NCBI GenBank assembly: GCA_937897645.1
Contig: CALCNV010000089.1
Coordinates: 1-64,000 of the forward strand
Reading direction: 5' to 3'
Origin: an uncultured Lysobacteraceae bacterium
GTDB lineage: Bacteria > Pseudomonadota > Gammaproteobacteria > Xanthomonadales > Xanthomonadaceae
DNA length: 64,000 bases
The first letter of the stretch is position 1, and each line of letters opens with the position of its first letter. A model generated the notes under the pieces. That model saw only the letters and a program-made list of their open reading frames with translations. It did no database searches and had not been told where the DNA came from. Both the position numbers and the translations under genes were made by a program. Positions 32,980-41,811 of the stretch are shown piece by piece.

Positions 32980-33530
32980 ATCCGATAATTAAAAACCGGT
33001 ACCGTCATCCCAGCGAACGCTGGGATCCATCTTGATCTTGATCCTGAACTGGCGAGAGCACAAAGCGTTTCGCGCTTTGCGCGAGTCCCTTTTCTTTGAA
33101 CGGCAAAGAAAAGTAACCAAAAGAAAGCCGCCCTACGTCGCGCCCAACGCATGAAGCCGCGTTGGGTTCGCAAGCGGGCCAGGAATTTCCGGAAGGCACA
33201 TCCATGTGCCGTCCGGAAACGGCGCACTTCCTGTGCGCCGCCCCTGCGGGGTTTGCCCGTCCCACTTGCCGCGACTCACGGGGCTCTGGAATCAGGAGCC
33301 AAAACCAAAGCCAAAGCTGGAACTCCGAGTGGTCTATCCGTCGTTATCCCAACCCTTCGGTAAGCTCAGGGTGAACCGCGCTGCGCGCTGGGACCCATCT
33401 CGATCTCGCTCTGAACCTTGAAGTGAGTCCGGCCATGACATTCGGATCATCGTCCCCTTATCAAGCCATCATTCCAGCCCTCCATGCCGGGCTGTTAGAC
33501 TGCAATCCCCGGTACACCGAACGAATCGCC
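32980..33530. repeat. 551-base repeat-rich intergenic region
   Basis: No gene is supported. It holds a diverged family D element (33004-33029, core CCCAGCGAACGCTGGG), a small inverted repeat CAAAGCG/CGCTTTG (33061-33079), and a perfect hairpin CTTTTCTTTG-loop-CAAAGAAAAG (33089-33113) followed by TAACCAAAAGAAAG, a sequence dispersed in many proteobacterial genomes. Around 33355-33380 lies a fragment of the CTTCGGTAAGCTCAGGGTGA-type repeat. The mixture looks like an accumulation zone for short repeats. Confidence 0.65.
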
Positions 33531-33728
33531 ATGAGCCAGACCGCCACCGCGCCCGCCAATGCCGAAAAGCGCTACGCCGTGCATCGCGCTGACTTGCCCT
33601 TGAGCTGCCCGTTGCCTTCGATGGCGCTGTGGAATTCGCATCCGCGCGTGTACCTGGCCATTGAAGACGCGCCGGGTGGCGACGTGCAGTGCCCGTATTG
33701 CGGCGCGCATTTCGTCCTGGCTGATTGA
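33531..33728 (+). CDS. CHCC-type zinc-finger protein
   Basis: A 65-residue zf-CHCC protein. The zinc ligands are Cys26 (LSCPLP), His37 (NSHPRVYL), and Cys54 and Cys57 (CPYCGAHF). This small family is related to the zinc-binding subunit NDUFS6 of complex I and often lies next to LPS genes in xanthomonads. The ATG at 33531 is chosen because it directly precedes the conserved part. The glycosyltransferase gene begins 25 bases after it, so they are probably cotranscribed. Its precise role is unknown. Confidence 0.9.
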   Translation: MSQTATAPANAEKRYAVHRADLPLSCPLPSMALWNSHPRVYLAIEDAPGGDVQCPYCGAHFVLAD

Positions 33729-33753
33729 CGATCCATCCGCGGACGCAGCCTGC

Positions 33754-34890
33754 ATGCGTCGCCTGACCGTCATCCAGCTGTTGCCGGCGCTCGAGTCCGG
33801 CGGCGTCGAACGTTCCACCCTGGAAATCGCAAGCGCCCTTGTGCGTGATGGCCACCGCGCGATCGTGGTGTCCGCGGGCGGGCGCCTGCTGCCGGCCTTG
33901 CAGCAGGCCGGTGCCGAACACGTCACCCTGGACATCGGCCGCAAATCGCTGCTGACCTTGCGCCACCTGCCTGCATTGCGTGCGCTGTTCGTACGTGAAC
34001 GTGCCGACATCGTGCATGCGCGTTCGCGGTTACCGGCATGGCTGGGCCTGAAAGCCGTGCAGGGCATCACGCCACCGCAGCGCCCGCGTTTCGTCACCAC
34101 CGTGCATGGCTTGAATTCGCCCGGTCGCTACAGCGCGGTGATGGCGCGTGGCGAACGCGTGGTGTGCGTGTCCGACACGGTGCGCCGCTACGTGCTGCAG
34201 CACTATCCCGACACCGATGCAGGCATCCTGAGCGTGATTCCGCGCGGCATCGATCCCGGGCAGTTCGCCCGCGTGCCCATGCCGGATCGCAGCCTGCGCG
34301 AACAGTTCGCGGGCGAACATCCGGCCTTGGCGGGCGATGGTCCGCTGCTGCTGCTGCCCGGTCGCGGCACCCGCTTGAAAGGACACGTCGACGCGCTGCG
34401 CGTGCTTGCAGGCCTGCGCGCCGATGGCAGCGATGCGCGCCTGTGGCTGCCGGGTGCACGCGAGCGCGGGCGCGAGGACTACATCAACGAACTGGAAGCG
34501 GAAGCAACGCGGCTCGGCCTCCATCATGCGGTCGCCTTTACCCACGCGACCTCGCGCATTGCCGATGCCTATGCCGCCAGCAACGTAGTGCTGCAACTTT
34601 CGCGCAAGCCCGAAGCCTTTGGTCGCACCGTGATCGAAGCCCTCTCGGTCGGTCGACCGGTCGTGGGCTGGGCGCACGGCGGCGTGGGCGAGCTGCTGGC
34701 CGAACTGCAGCCGCAGGGCATGGTGCCGACCTTCGACGAAGCGGCACTGCTCGCCACGACCCGGGCCTTGCTCGCGCATCCGCCAGCGTCTTTGGCTACG
34801 ATGCCGTACACGTTGCGCGCCATGCAGGACGCCACGCTGGCCCTCTACCAAGAACTTGCCGATGACCCACTCCAGCGCATTGCCCACTGA
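33754..34890 (+). CDS. GT4-family glycosyltransferase, LPS core or surface glycan
   Basis: A 378-residue GT-B glycosyltransferase of family 4. The N-terminal acceptor domain begins LTVIQLLPALESGGVERSTL (glycine-rich loop). The C-terminal donor domain has LLLPGRGTRLKGHVDALRVL and the EX7E-type motif EAFGRTVIEALSVGRPVVGW (the two Glu are eight apart), which binds the sugar nucleotide. It probably acts at the cytoplasmic face of the inner membrane on LPS core sugars. Its stop codon lies 29 bases inside the next gene (O-antigen ligase), so the two are translationally coupled. Confidence 0.92.
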   Translation: MRRLTVIQLLPALESGGVERSTLEIASALVRDGHRAIVVSAGGRLLPALQQAGAEHVTLDIGRKSLLTLRHLPALRALFVRERADIVHARSRLPAWLGLKAVQGITPPQRPRFVTTVHGLNSPGRYSAVMARGERVVCVSDTVRRYVLQHYPDTDAGILSVIPRGIDPGQFARVPMPDRSLREQFAGEHPALAGDGPLLLLPGRGTRLKGHVDALRVLAGLRADGSDARLWLPGARERGREDYINELEAEATRLGLHHAVAFTHATSRIADAYAASNVVLQLSRKPEAFGRTVIEALSVGRPVVGWAHGGVGELLAELQPQGMVPTFDEAALLATTRALLAHPPASLATMPYTLRAMQDATLALYQELADDPLQRIAH

Positions 34891-36181
34891 TTCGTCGATG
34901 ATCCCGCAGGACGGTTGGCGCTGGGCGCCGGCCTGGGTGCTGGCCTTCGTTGCGTTGTGGCCGGCCCCGGGCATCGCCGAGGGCGTGATGGTGCTGGGTG
35001 CACTCGCGGCCATCGTGCTGCTGTTGCTCGGTCGGTTCCGCGGCGGCTCGCGCCTGCTGAGTGGTCCGGCCTGGGCGCTGACCAGCGTGCTGTTCTTCGC
35101 CTACTGGTTCCCCCAGCTGATCTCCGCGGTCGATGCCATCGATCGCGGCCGGGCATTGCGCGAATCGCTGGTGGACCTGCGTTACCTGCCGTTCCTGTGG
35201 CTGGCGGCGTCGGCGGTTGCCAATGCACGCGGACGCCACGTTACTTTCACTGGACTGGCCGTCATCGTGGCGGTGTGGACGCTGGACGCGTTGTTGCAGG
35301 TCGCGTCCGGCACCAGTCCGCTGTTCTGGGGCCTGGATCAGTTGAAGCAACTGATCAGCGGGCACGGCATGTGCGATGCGGCGGAAACCGCGGCACTCGA
35401 CCGGCTCAGCGGCATGCTGGGGCCCTGCAACCTCAAGTTGGGCGTGATCCTGGCCAGCCTTGCACCGTTTGCGTTGTTTGCCGCCGCCAAGCGCTTCGGC
35501 GTGCTGGGCTGGTCGCTGATGGCCGCCGCCGTGGGCGTGGTGGTGTTGCTGGCCGGCGCACGCGCCGCGTGGCTGACCTACGGACTGGTGCTGGTGTTCT
35601 CGGGTTGGCGCCTGCTGGGATGGAAGAAGCTGGTCGGCGTGTTCGCGTTTGGCGCGCTGTCGCTGGTGTTGTTGACGGTGGTGTCGCCGCAGTTCCGTGA
35701 GCGCATCGAGCGCACCACGCAGGCCTTGACTGCGGATGAGAGCGGCGTGGACGTGGCCTTGTCCGGCCGCGGGCAGATCTGGCAGGCGGCGGCGTGCATG
35801 GTGCGCAAGCACCCGGTCAATGGCGTGGGCACGCGTAATTTCCGCGAGGAATTCCCGGCCTGTGATCCCGCGCCAGACGCCACGCCGGCCTGGGGTTCGG
35901 GCCCGGCGTTCCACGCCCACCAGATCATCCTGGAAATCCTCAGCGAAACCGGCGTCATAGGATTGCTGCTGTGGCTGGCGGGTGCGGCGCTGGCCTTCCG
36001 TGCCTGGCGTTATGCCACGCCGGAGGCGCGTGATCGTGCGCGACCGGCGATGCTGGCGCTTGCCGTCACCGTGTTCCCGTTCAATACCCATCTCGCGTTC
36101 TATTCAACTTTCTGGGGCGGACTGACCCTGCTGCTGGCCGCCCTGTATGCAGGCAGCCTGCTGGCCCGGGACGATGACTGA
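34862..36181 (+). CDS. O-antigen ligase-family membrane protein
   Basis: A 439-residue polytopic protein of the Wzy/WaaL (O-antigen ligase) superfamily. Around ten membrane segments are seen, beginning at APAWVLAFVALWPAPGIAEG and LGALAAIVLLLL. The large periplasmic loop (about residues 275-365) contains SGRGQIWQAAACMVRKHPVNGVGTRNFREEF and PAFHAHQIILEILSETGVIG, the HxH-like region (H-A-H) expected of WaaL-type enzymes. It would transfer polymer to lipid A-core. It starts within the preceding glycosyltransferase gene and ends eight bases inside the next acyltransferase gene. Confidence 0.9.
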   Translation: MTHSSALPTDSSMIPQDGWRWAPAWVLAFVALWPAPGIAEGVMVLGALAAIVLLLLGRFRGGSRLLSGPAWALTSVLFFAYWFPQLISAVDAIDRGRALRESLVDLRYLPFLWLAASAVANARGRHVTFTGLAVIVAVWTLDALLQVASGTSPLFWGLDQLKQLISGHGMCDAAETAALDRLSGMLGPCNLKLGVILASLAPFALFAAAKRFGVLGWSLMAAAVGVVVLLAGARAAWLTYGLVLVFSGWRLLGWKKLVGVFAFGALSLVLLTVVSPQFRERIERTTQALTADESGVDVALSGRGQIWQAAACMVRKHPVNGVGTRNFREEFPACDPAPDATPAWGSGPAFHAHQIILEILSETGVIGLLLWLAGAALAFRAWRYATPEARDRARPAMLALAVTVFPFNTHLAFYSTFWGGLTLLLAALYAGSLLARDDD

Positions 36182-37073
36182 CGCCAGCACGGCGCGATGC
36201 TGGTTCATCGCGCCGTTGAACCTGCTGGCCGCAGGCATTGCACGCTTGCCACAGCCGCTGTTGCTCGCATTGGGAACGCTGCTCACCTGGCTGCTTTGGC
36301 CGGTGATGGGCAAGCGCAGGCACTACGCGCGCGTCAACATCGCGCTGTGCTTCCCCGAACTTGATGCTGCCGCGCAACGCCGTTTGCTCTACCAGAACCT
36401 GCGCGCCACGGTCATCGGCACGCTGGAACTGGTGCGCGGTTGGTACGCGCCCGCGTCGCAACTGCAGGGTACATTCGACGTCATTGGCCTCGAACACCTG
36501 CGTGCAGCACACGCACGAGGCAAGGGAGTGCTGCTGCTAGGCGCACACTTCACCCATCTCGACCTCGGTGGTCGCATGTTGTCGGAAGCCGCCGGCATGC
36601 GCTTCAGCGTGATGGTCCGCCGCAACAACAATGCCTGCATCGAGCGCCTGCAGGACGAAGCACGGCTGCGCGTATTCGCCCAGACCATCGACAAGAAAGA
36701 CACGCGCGGCCTGCTGCGAGCCTTGTCCAAGGGCGGCGTGGTCGGCTACATCGGTGACCAGGATTTCAATTACCAGCATGCCTTCGTGCCGTTCTTCGGT
36801 ATTCCTGCCGCGACCCTGACCGCGGTGTCCGTGCTGGCACGGCGCAGTGGTTCGCCGGTGTTGCCGTACTGGTTCAGCCGCGAAGCGGACGGTCGCTACC
36901 GCTTGCATGTCGAAGCGCAATGGGAAGGCTGGCCCAGCGATGATCCCACGGCGGACGCGGCGCGCTACATGGCGGGCCTGGAGAAGGTCGTGCGTCGCAA
37001 TCCCGAGCAGTACCTGTGGGTGCACCGGCGCTTCAAGACGCGTCCGCCGGGTGGCGAAGACTTCTACAAATAA
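36174..37073 (+). CDS. LpxL/HtrB-type lysophospholipid (lipid A) acyltransferase, copy 1
   Basis: A 299-residue inner-membrane acyltransferase. A membrane helix lies at about residues 14-45 (LNLLAAGIARLPQPLLLALG). The catalytic motif is HX4D: H-F-T-H-L-D in GAHFTHLDLGGR near residue 124. Further blocks are GGVVGYIGDQDFNY with a conserved Asp pair, VPFFGIPAATLTAVS, and PEQYLWVHRRFKTRP. It adds secondary acyl chains to the Kdo-lipid A precursor. It overlaps the O-antigen ligase gene by eight bases and converges with a paralogue, overlapping it by ten bases. Confidence 0.93.
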   Translation: MTDASTARCWFIAPLNLLAAGIARLPQPLLLALGTLLTWLLWPVMGKRRHYARVNIALCFPELDAAAQRRLLYQNLRATVIGTLELVRGWYAPASQLQGTFDVIGLEHLRAAHARGKGVLLLGAHFTHLDLGGRMLSEAAGMRFSVMVRRNNNACIERLQDEARLRVFAQTIDKKDTRGLLRALSKGGVVGYIGDQDFNYQHAFVPFFGIPAATLTAVSVLARRSGSPVLPYWFSREADGRYRLHVEAQWEGWPSDDPTADAARYMAGLEKVVRRNPEQYLWVHRRFKTRPPGGEDFYK

Positions 37074-37984
37074 GGGTTTTCGGCGCCGTCCGGCTGGTGC
37101 TTGAAGCGGCGGTGGATCCACAGGTATTGCGATGGCACTTCGCGCACCATCGCCTCGATGGCGGCCATCACCCGCGTGGTGTCGGCGGTGGCGTCCTTCG
37201 ACGGGAAATCCGCAAACGCAGGCGACATCCTCAAGGTATAGCCACCGTCGTCACGTCGCTCATGCGCGAACGCCACCACCGCCGCGCCGGACAGGCGTGC
37301 GAGTTGATGGGTGGAGGTCAGGCTGTAGGCGGGTCGATTGAAGAACGGCACGTACACGCTTTCGCCGCGGCGCGTGTCCTGGTCGGGCGCGAACCACAGC
37401 AGCCCGCCCTGCTTCAGGTGCTTCATGGCCGGGCGCAGTTCATCGCGGGTGAACATCGCCGCCGCGTAGCGCAGGCGGCCGCGCTTGACCGCCCATTCCA
37501 TCGCGCCCTGGTCGTGCGGGCGGTACATGCCGGCCAGCGGCGCGTAGTCGCACATCAGGCGGCCGGCGATTTCCAGCGTGGTGAAGTGCGCGGAAATCAC
37601 GATCACCCCGCGCCCGCCCTCGCGTGCGGCCTGCAGGTGTTCCAGGCCTTCCACGCGCAGGTCGCGGCGCATCGGCGCCACGCTGCCCCACCAGGCGCGC
37701 GCGAATTCGAACAGGCCGATGCCCAGCGACGCGAAACTCCCGCGCACCAGCGCGGCCTGCGCGGCGGCGTCCAGTTCCGGGAAGCACAGCGCGATATTGC
37801 GCTCGGCAATGCGCCTGCGGCTGGCGAACAACACCCGCAATACCGCGCCGACCGCGCGCCCCAGCACCCGCTGCAGCGGCCACGGCAGGCGTGCCAGCAG
37901 TGCCATCAGGCCAATGCCCAGCCAGGTCGGCCACTGGCGCAAGCCCATGGGGGCCGGGTCGTTGTCGGTTCGCGTATCAGACAT
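37064..37984 (-). CDS. LpxL/HtrB-type lipid A acyltransferase, copy 2
   Basis: A 306-residue paralogue of the facing gene. Its catalytic motif is HX4E: H-F-T-T-L-E in ISAHFTTLEIAGR. Conserved blocks are RNIALCFPELD, GGLLWFAPDQDTRRGESV, VPFFNRPAYSLTSTHQLA and PSQYLWIHRRFKHQPDG. Two acyltransferases with Asp- and Glu-type motifs suggest successive secondary acylations of lipid A, as for LpxL and LpxM. The gene lies between the LPS operon and waaA, on the opposite strand; its 3' end overlaps copy 1 by ten bases. Confidence 0.93.
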   Translation of the reverse strand: MSDTRTDNDPAPMGLRQWPTWLGIGLMALLARLPWPLQRVLGRAVGAVLRVLFASRRRIAERNIALCFPELDAAAQAALVRGSFASLGIGLFEFARAWWGSVAPMRRDLRVEGLEHLQAAREGGRGVIVISAHFTTLEIAGRLMCDYAPLAGMYRPHDQGAMEWAVKRGRLRYAAAMFTRDELRPAMKHLKQGGLLWFAPDQDTRRGESVYVPFFNRPAYSLTSTHQLARLSGAAVVAFAHERRDDGGYTLRMSPAFADFPSKDATADTTRVMAAIEAMVREVPSQYLWIHRRFKHQPDGAENPYL

Positions 37985-38022
37985 GGGGCGATTCTACCGG
38001 TTCAGTTGGGTATCCTTCCGCG

Positions 38023-39321
38023 ATGCGGATGGACCTGACCGAACGTTTCCTGCGTGGCCTGTACTCGGCCGTGCTCTATGTACTGACACCGGTCACGGTC
38101 TACCACCTGATCTGGCGCGGTTTCCGTTTCCGCGAGTATTTCCATCGCTGGAGCGAACGCTACGCGTCCTATCCGGCTGCGGCGCCACGGGTCGACATCT
38201 GGCTGCATGCGGTGTCGGTGGGCGAGGTCAACGCCGCCGTGCCGGTGGTGAATGCCCTGCGCAGCGCGCACCCGCAATTGCGCTGGCTCATCACCACCAT
38301 CACGCCCACCGGTTCCGAACGCGTGCGCGCCCTGTGGGGCGACAGCGTGGAGCATGTGTACGCGCCGTATGACCTGCCGGGCGCCGTGCGGCGTTTCCTG
38401 CGCCACTACCGTCCGCGCCTGGGCCTGGTCATGGAAACCGAACTCTGGCCCAACCTGCTGTTTGGCTGCCGCGAGCACGAGGTCCCGACCTATATCCTCA
38501 ATGCGCGGCTGTCGGCGCGTTCGCTGCGCGGTTACCGCGTGCTGTCGCCGTTGATCGCGCGCGTGGTGCGCACGCTCAAGCGCATCGGCGCGCAATCCGC
38601 CGACGATGCACGCCATTTCGTTGCGCTGGGTGCAAACGAAGAGCGCGTCATCAACACCGGCAACCTCAAGTTCGACATCGCCGCGCCAGCCGGGCTCGCC
38701 GACTTCGTGCAGGCGTTCAAGGAGCATCACGGTTCGCGCCCCGCGTGGATCGCCGCCAGCACGCACGAGGACGAAGAAGCCGCCGTCATCGGCATCCATC
38801 GCCGCCTGCGCGAACGCTGGCCGGACCTGCTGTTGCTGTGGGTGCCGCGGCACCCGGAACGCTTCCCGCGCGTCGCCGAACAGGCGCGTGCGGCCGGCTG
38901 GAACGTCGCCACGCGCCGCGGCGCACGCTGGCCGGGCAGCGAGGACGCGGTGTTCGTGGTCGATACGCTGGGTGAACTGATGGCGTTCTATGCCTGCGCC
39001 GACGTCGCCTTCGTTGGCGGCAGCCTGCAGGCGATCGGTGGCCACAACCTGCTGGAACCCGCCGCCGTCGGCACGGCCATGGTCACCGGACCGCACCTGC
39101 ACAACTTCGTCGAGATCTCCCGGCGCCTGCAGGAAGCCGGGGCATTGGAAATTCGCGACGATGCAGCCGGCATCGCGCAAGTGATTGGCGAGCTGCTGCA
39201 GGATCCGGCGCTGCGTGCACAACGCGTGGCGGCGGGGCGGGCGCTGGTGGAGCAGGGTCGCGGTGCACTGGCACGCACGCTGGAGATGATTGCGGGCGAT
39301 TTGCCATCAGCCGAGAGCTGA
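38023..39321 (+). CDS. waaA: 3-deoxy-D-manno-octulosonic acid (Kdo) transferase
   Basis: A 432-residue WaaA (KdtA), which adds Kdo from CMP-Kdo to lipid IVA at the inner membrane. Landmarks are the N-terminal membrane segment (RGLYSAVLYVLTPVTVYHLI), WLHAVSVGEVNAAVPVVNAL with the catalytic Glu, PTGSERVRALWGDSVEHVYA, LGLVMETELWPNLLFGC, NLKFDI, AASTHEDEEA, VPRHPERFPRV, and the CMP-binding end FVGGSLQAIGGHNLLEPAA. Starts at 38023 and 38029 (MRMD) are both possible. The downstream neighbour at 39617 is a TolC homologue on the other strand, the usual xanthomonad order. Confidence 0.97.
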   Translation: MRMDLTERFLRGLYSAVLYVLTPVTVYHLIWRGFRFREYFHRWSERYASYPAAAPRVDIWLHAVSVGEVNAAVPVVNALRSAHPQLRWLITTITPTGSERVRALWGDSVEHVYAPYDLPGAVRRFLRHYRPRLGLVMETELWPNLLFGCREHEVPTYILNARLSARSLRGYRVLSPLIARVVRTLKRIGAQSADDARHFVALGANEERVINTGNLKFDIAAPAGLADFVQAFKEHHGSRPAWIAASTHEDEEAAVIGIHRRLRERWPDLLLLWVPRHPERFPRVAEQARAAGWNVATRRGARWPGSEDAVFVVDTLGELMAFYACADVAFVGGSLQAIGGHNLLEPAAVGTAMVTGPHLHNFVEISRRLQEAGALEIRDDAAGIAQVIGELLQDPALRAQRVAAGRALVEQGRGALARTLEMIAGDLPSAES

Positions 39322-39334
39322 ATCACTGAGCCTA

Positions 39335-39530
39335 TTCGTGGTGGGTCTGTAGACAACCCGCTCGTGGTGGGCCAAAAAGAACCGGTTCGTGGTGAGTCAA
39401 AAAAGAACCCGTTCGTGGTGAGCCTGTCGAACCACGCTCTTCGCGGAAAGCCGGAATTGAAGCGATCTGCTGATCTATCGCAAAACACGAACGGATTCCT
39501 CGACAGGCTCAGCACGAACGGATTCCGGTG
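39335..39530. repeat. Tandem ~26-base repeats and inverted partner
   Basis: Four degenerate tandem units begin at 39335, 39361, 39386 and 39412 (core TCGTGGTGGG or TCGTGGTGAG, then CCAAAAAGAACC or similar). Further right, CACGAACGGATTCCTCGACA with GGCTCAGCACGAACGG is the inverted form of the GTTCGTGGTGAGCCTGTCGA unit. No gene is supported between waaA and the TolC gene (39322-39616). Confidence 0.7.
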
Positions 39531-39616
39531 TTGCCTATCCGCTTGCTATGGCCTGAAACGAAAACGGCGAACCGAAGTCCGCCGTAATGTTCAAGCCGAT
39601 CTGCAGGTTGCCGTGA

Positions 39617-40981
39617 TCAGGGGGTGATGCTCGACTGCAGGTTGGAACCGGTATCGGCCGTCAGCAGGCGATTGATGTTCATCACGTCATCGGCATCCAG
39701 CGTGCCGGCGGCCTGGTCCAGCAGCAGGCGGTTCTGCAGGTAGTTGTAGCGCGAGAGTGCGTACAGCTGCTGCGCTTCGAACAGGTTCTGCTGGTTGATC
39801 AGCACGTCCAGCACGGTGCGGGTACCCACTTCCAGGCCGACCTGCGACGCCTCGTAGGCGGCGCGTGACGACACCACGGCCAGGCGACGCGCTTCGATCT
39901 CGCTGATGCCGGCTTCCAGCACCTGGTAGGCATTGCGGGTATTGCGCACGATCGCGCGCTTCTGCTGTTCGTAGAAGTCCTGGGTGGAGTCGCGGTTGGC
40001 GATGGCCTGGCGTACGCGTGACTGGGTGGCGCCGCCGGAGAAGATCGGCACGCTCAAGGTCAGGCCGACGCTGGTGCCGGTGCTGTCGCCCACGATGGTG
40101 CCTACCGTCGAATCGCCCCACGCCCTGTCCTTGCCCCAGCTGCCACCCAACGACAGCGTGGGCAGGTGCCCGGCGCGTGCGGTGGATACGTTGGCATCGG
40201 CGGACTGCACCTGGTATTCCAGCGACTTCAACGCCGGGTTCTGGGCGATGGCCGCATTGACCCAGCCAGCCGCGTCATAGTCGGTCGGCAGTTCCGGACG
40301 GAAATCCTCCGGCAGGCCCTTCAGGTTGTCGATCGGCTGGCCGGTGATTTCGGTCAGTGCCTGGTAGGCGTCCTGCAGGACTTTCTCGCGCGTGATCACG
40401 GCGGCGCGCGCGGTGTCGAACTGGGCGCGGGCTTCGTGCACGTCGGTGATCGGGGCCAGGCCCACGTCCAGGCGCTTCTGCGCATAGTCGAACTGCTTCT
40501 GCAGCGCGGTCTGCTGGGCCTGGGCGGCGGTCAGGATTTCAATCGCGACCAGCACGTTGAAATAGGCGGCCGAGGTGCGCGTGATCAGCGAGTCGTTGGC
40601 GGCTTCCAGGTTGTAATCCGCCGCCACGCTCAGCGCGCGCTGGCCACGCAGGGCCGAGTAACGGCTGAAGTCGATGACTGACTGGTTGAGGCCGACGCCG
40701 TAGCCACGGCTGCTGTTGGTGGAGGAACCGGGCACGCCGTCCAGTTCACTGCGCGAGCGGTTGAACGTGGCATCACCGCTGATCTGCGGCAGCAGGGCAG
40801 CACGCGCCTGCACGGCGCCTTCCTTCTGGGCCAGGCGGTCGGACTCGGCGGCGGCCAGCTGCGGGTCGCCGCTGCGGGCGAGTTCGTACGTCTGCATCAG
40901 ATCCGCAGCGTGGGCCGAGCCGGTGATTGCCGAAAACGGCAGTGCCAGGGCGAGCGCGAGGACGAGGGGGTTGCGGCGCAT
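39617..40981 (-). CDS. tolC: TolC-family outer-membrane efflux channel
   Basis: A 454-residue TolC-type channel. The start at 40981 gives a clean signal peptide (PLVLALALALPFSAITGSAHA). The mature part begins DLMQTYELARSGDPQLAAAE and has the two outer-membrane-factor repeats, the second being VQSADANVSTARAGHLPTLS with the VPIFSGG and NRDSTQDFYEQQKRAI blocks typical of TolC, and a coiled-coil-rich C-terminus. It serves as exit duct for type I secretion and RND pumps. It is followed by pcm in the same order as other xanthomonads. An 8-residue upstream extension is less likely. Confidence 0.92.
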   Translation of the reverse strand: MRRNPLVLALALALPFSAITGSAHAADLMQTYELARSGDPQLAAAESDRLAQKEGAVQARAALLPQISGDATFNRSRSELDGVPGSSTNSSRGYGVGLNQSVIDFSRYSALRGQRALSVAADYNLEAANDSLITRTSAAYFNVLVAIEILTAAQAQQTALQKQFDYAQKRLDVGLAPITDVHEARAQFDTARAAVITREKVLQDAYQALTEITGQPIDNLKGLPEDFRPELPTDYDAAGWVNAAIAQNPALKSLEYQVQSADANVSTARAGHLPTLSLGGSWGKDRAWGDSTVGTIVGDSTGTSVGLTLSVPIFSGGATQSRVRQAIANRDSTQDFYEQQKRAIVRNTRNAYQVLEAGISEIEARRLAVVSSRAAYEASQVGLEVGTRTVLDVLINQQNLFEAQQLYALSRYNYLQNRLLLDQAAGTLDADDVMNINRLLTADTGSNLQSSITP

Positions 40982-41001
40982 GCGTATTCCTTCTTGGAAT
41001 T

Positions 41002-41658
41002 TCAAAAAACGAAGTGCGGGGCCGGGGCGGCACCGACAAGGTAGGGGAGATCGGTTTCAAACAACGATTCGATGCGCGGTCCGTTGACGTCGTTGTGGAC
41101 CAGCACGGCTTCCATCACCGGAGAATGGCCGCGCACCACGAACAAGCGGCCCTGGGGACGCAGCCACTGCAGGAAATGCGACGGTACGCTGGCCATCGCC
41201 GCGGTCACGCAGATCGCATCGAAGCGGCGTTCGGTGGCGTAATGCAGGGCGTCGGCGGTTTCCACGCGCACGTTGCCGCCGTGGCCGCTGGCATCGAGCT
41301 GCGTGCGGGCCAGGTTGGCGAGGTCCGGATTGATTTCCAGGCTGACCACGTCACGGGCCAGGGCGCCCATGCAGGCGGCCAGGTAACCGCTGCCGGTGCC
41401 GATTTCCAGCACTTCCTCGCCGGGCTGCAACAGCAGCGCCTGCAGGGTGCGGCCCTCGATGACCGGCTTCATCATCTTCTGGCCATGGCCCAGGGGAATC
41501 TCGACGTCGGCATAGGCCAGCGTGCGGTGGATCTGCGGCACGAAGTCTTCGCGGGGCAGGGTGGCCAGCACTTCCAGGACGCGCGCATCCAGCACGTCCC
41601 AGGGACGTACCTGCTGCTCGACCATCATTTCGCGTGCCTGGCTGTAATCGATCGTCAT
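41002..41658 (-). CDS. pcm: Protein-L-isoaspartate O-methyltransferase family protein
   Basis: A 218-residue class I methyltransferase of the Pcm family, which methylates L-isoaspartyl residues in damaged proteins. Visible motifs are ARVLEVLATLPREDFVP (N-terminal signature) and the SAM site VLEIGTGSGYLAACMG with the acidic residue near VSLEINPD. DAICVTAAMASVP lies where the family usually has a post-IV motif. The family region around ...LGHGQKMMKP replaces the usual GQ-T-I-S-P, so the substrate could differ. It lies upstream of the TolC gene in the same orientation (20-base gap). Confidence 0.85.
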   Translation of the reverse strand: MTIDYSQAREMMVEQQVRPWDVLDARVLEVLATLPREDFVPQIHRTLAYADVEIPLGHGQKMMKPVIEGRTLQALLLQPGEEVLEIGTGSGYLAACMGALARDVVSLEINPDLANLARTQLDASGHGGNVRVETADALHYATERRFDAICVTAAMASVPSHFLQWLRPQGRLFVVRGHSPVMEAVLVHNDVNGPRIESLFETDLPYLVGAAPAPHFVF

Positions 41659-41811
41659 GGGGGTGGTATCCAACGCAGTGAGCCGGTCATTTTAACGGCT
41701 GCCGCGCGGTTGCAGGGCGTTATCGCCGGGGACAGCATGACCTTGGTAGTACACCCATACGCAGTGCCGGAAGTCACCGCGACCTCCGTCATGATCGCGG
41801 CCGGGCGTCGC

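Noticed and set aside
39335..39440. Possible short CRISPR-like array
   Set aside because: The units are contiguous tandem repeats without unique spacers of constant length, and no cas gene is present.
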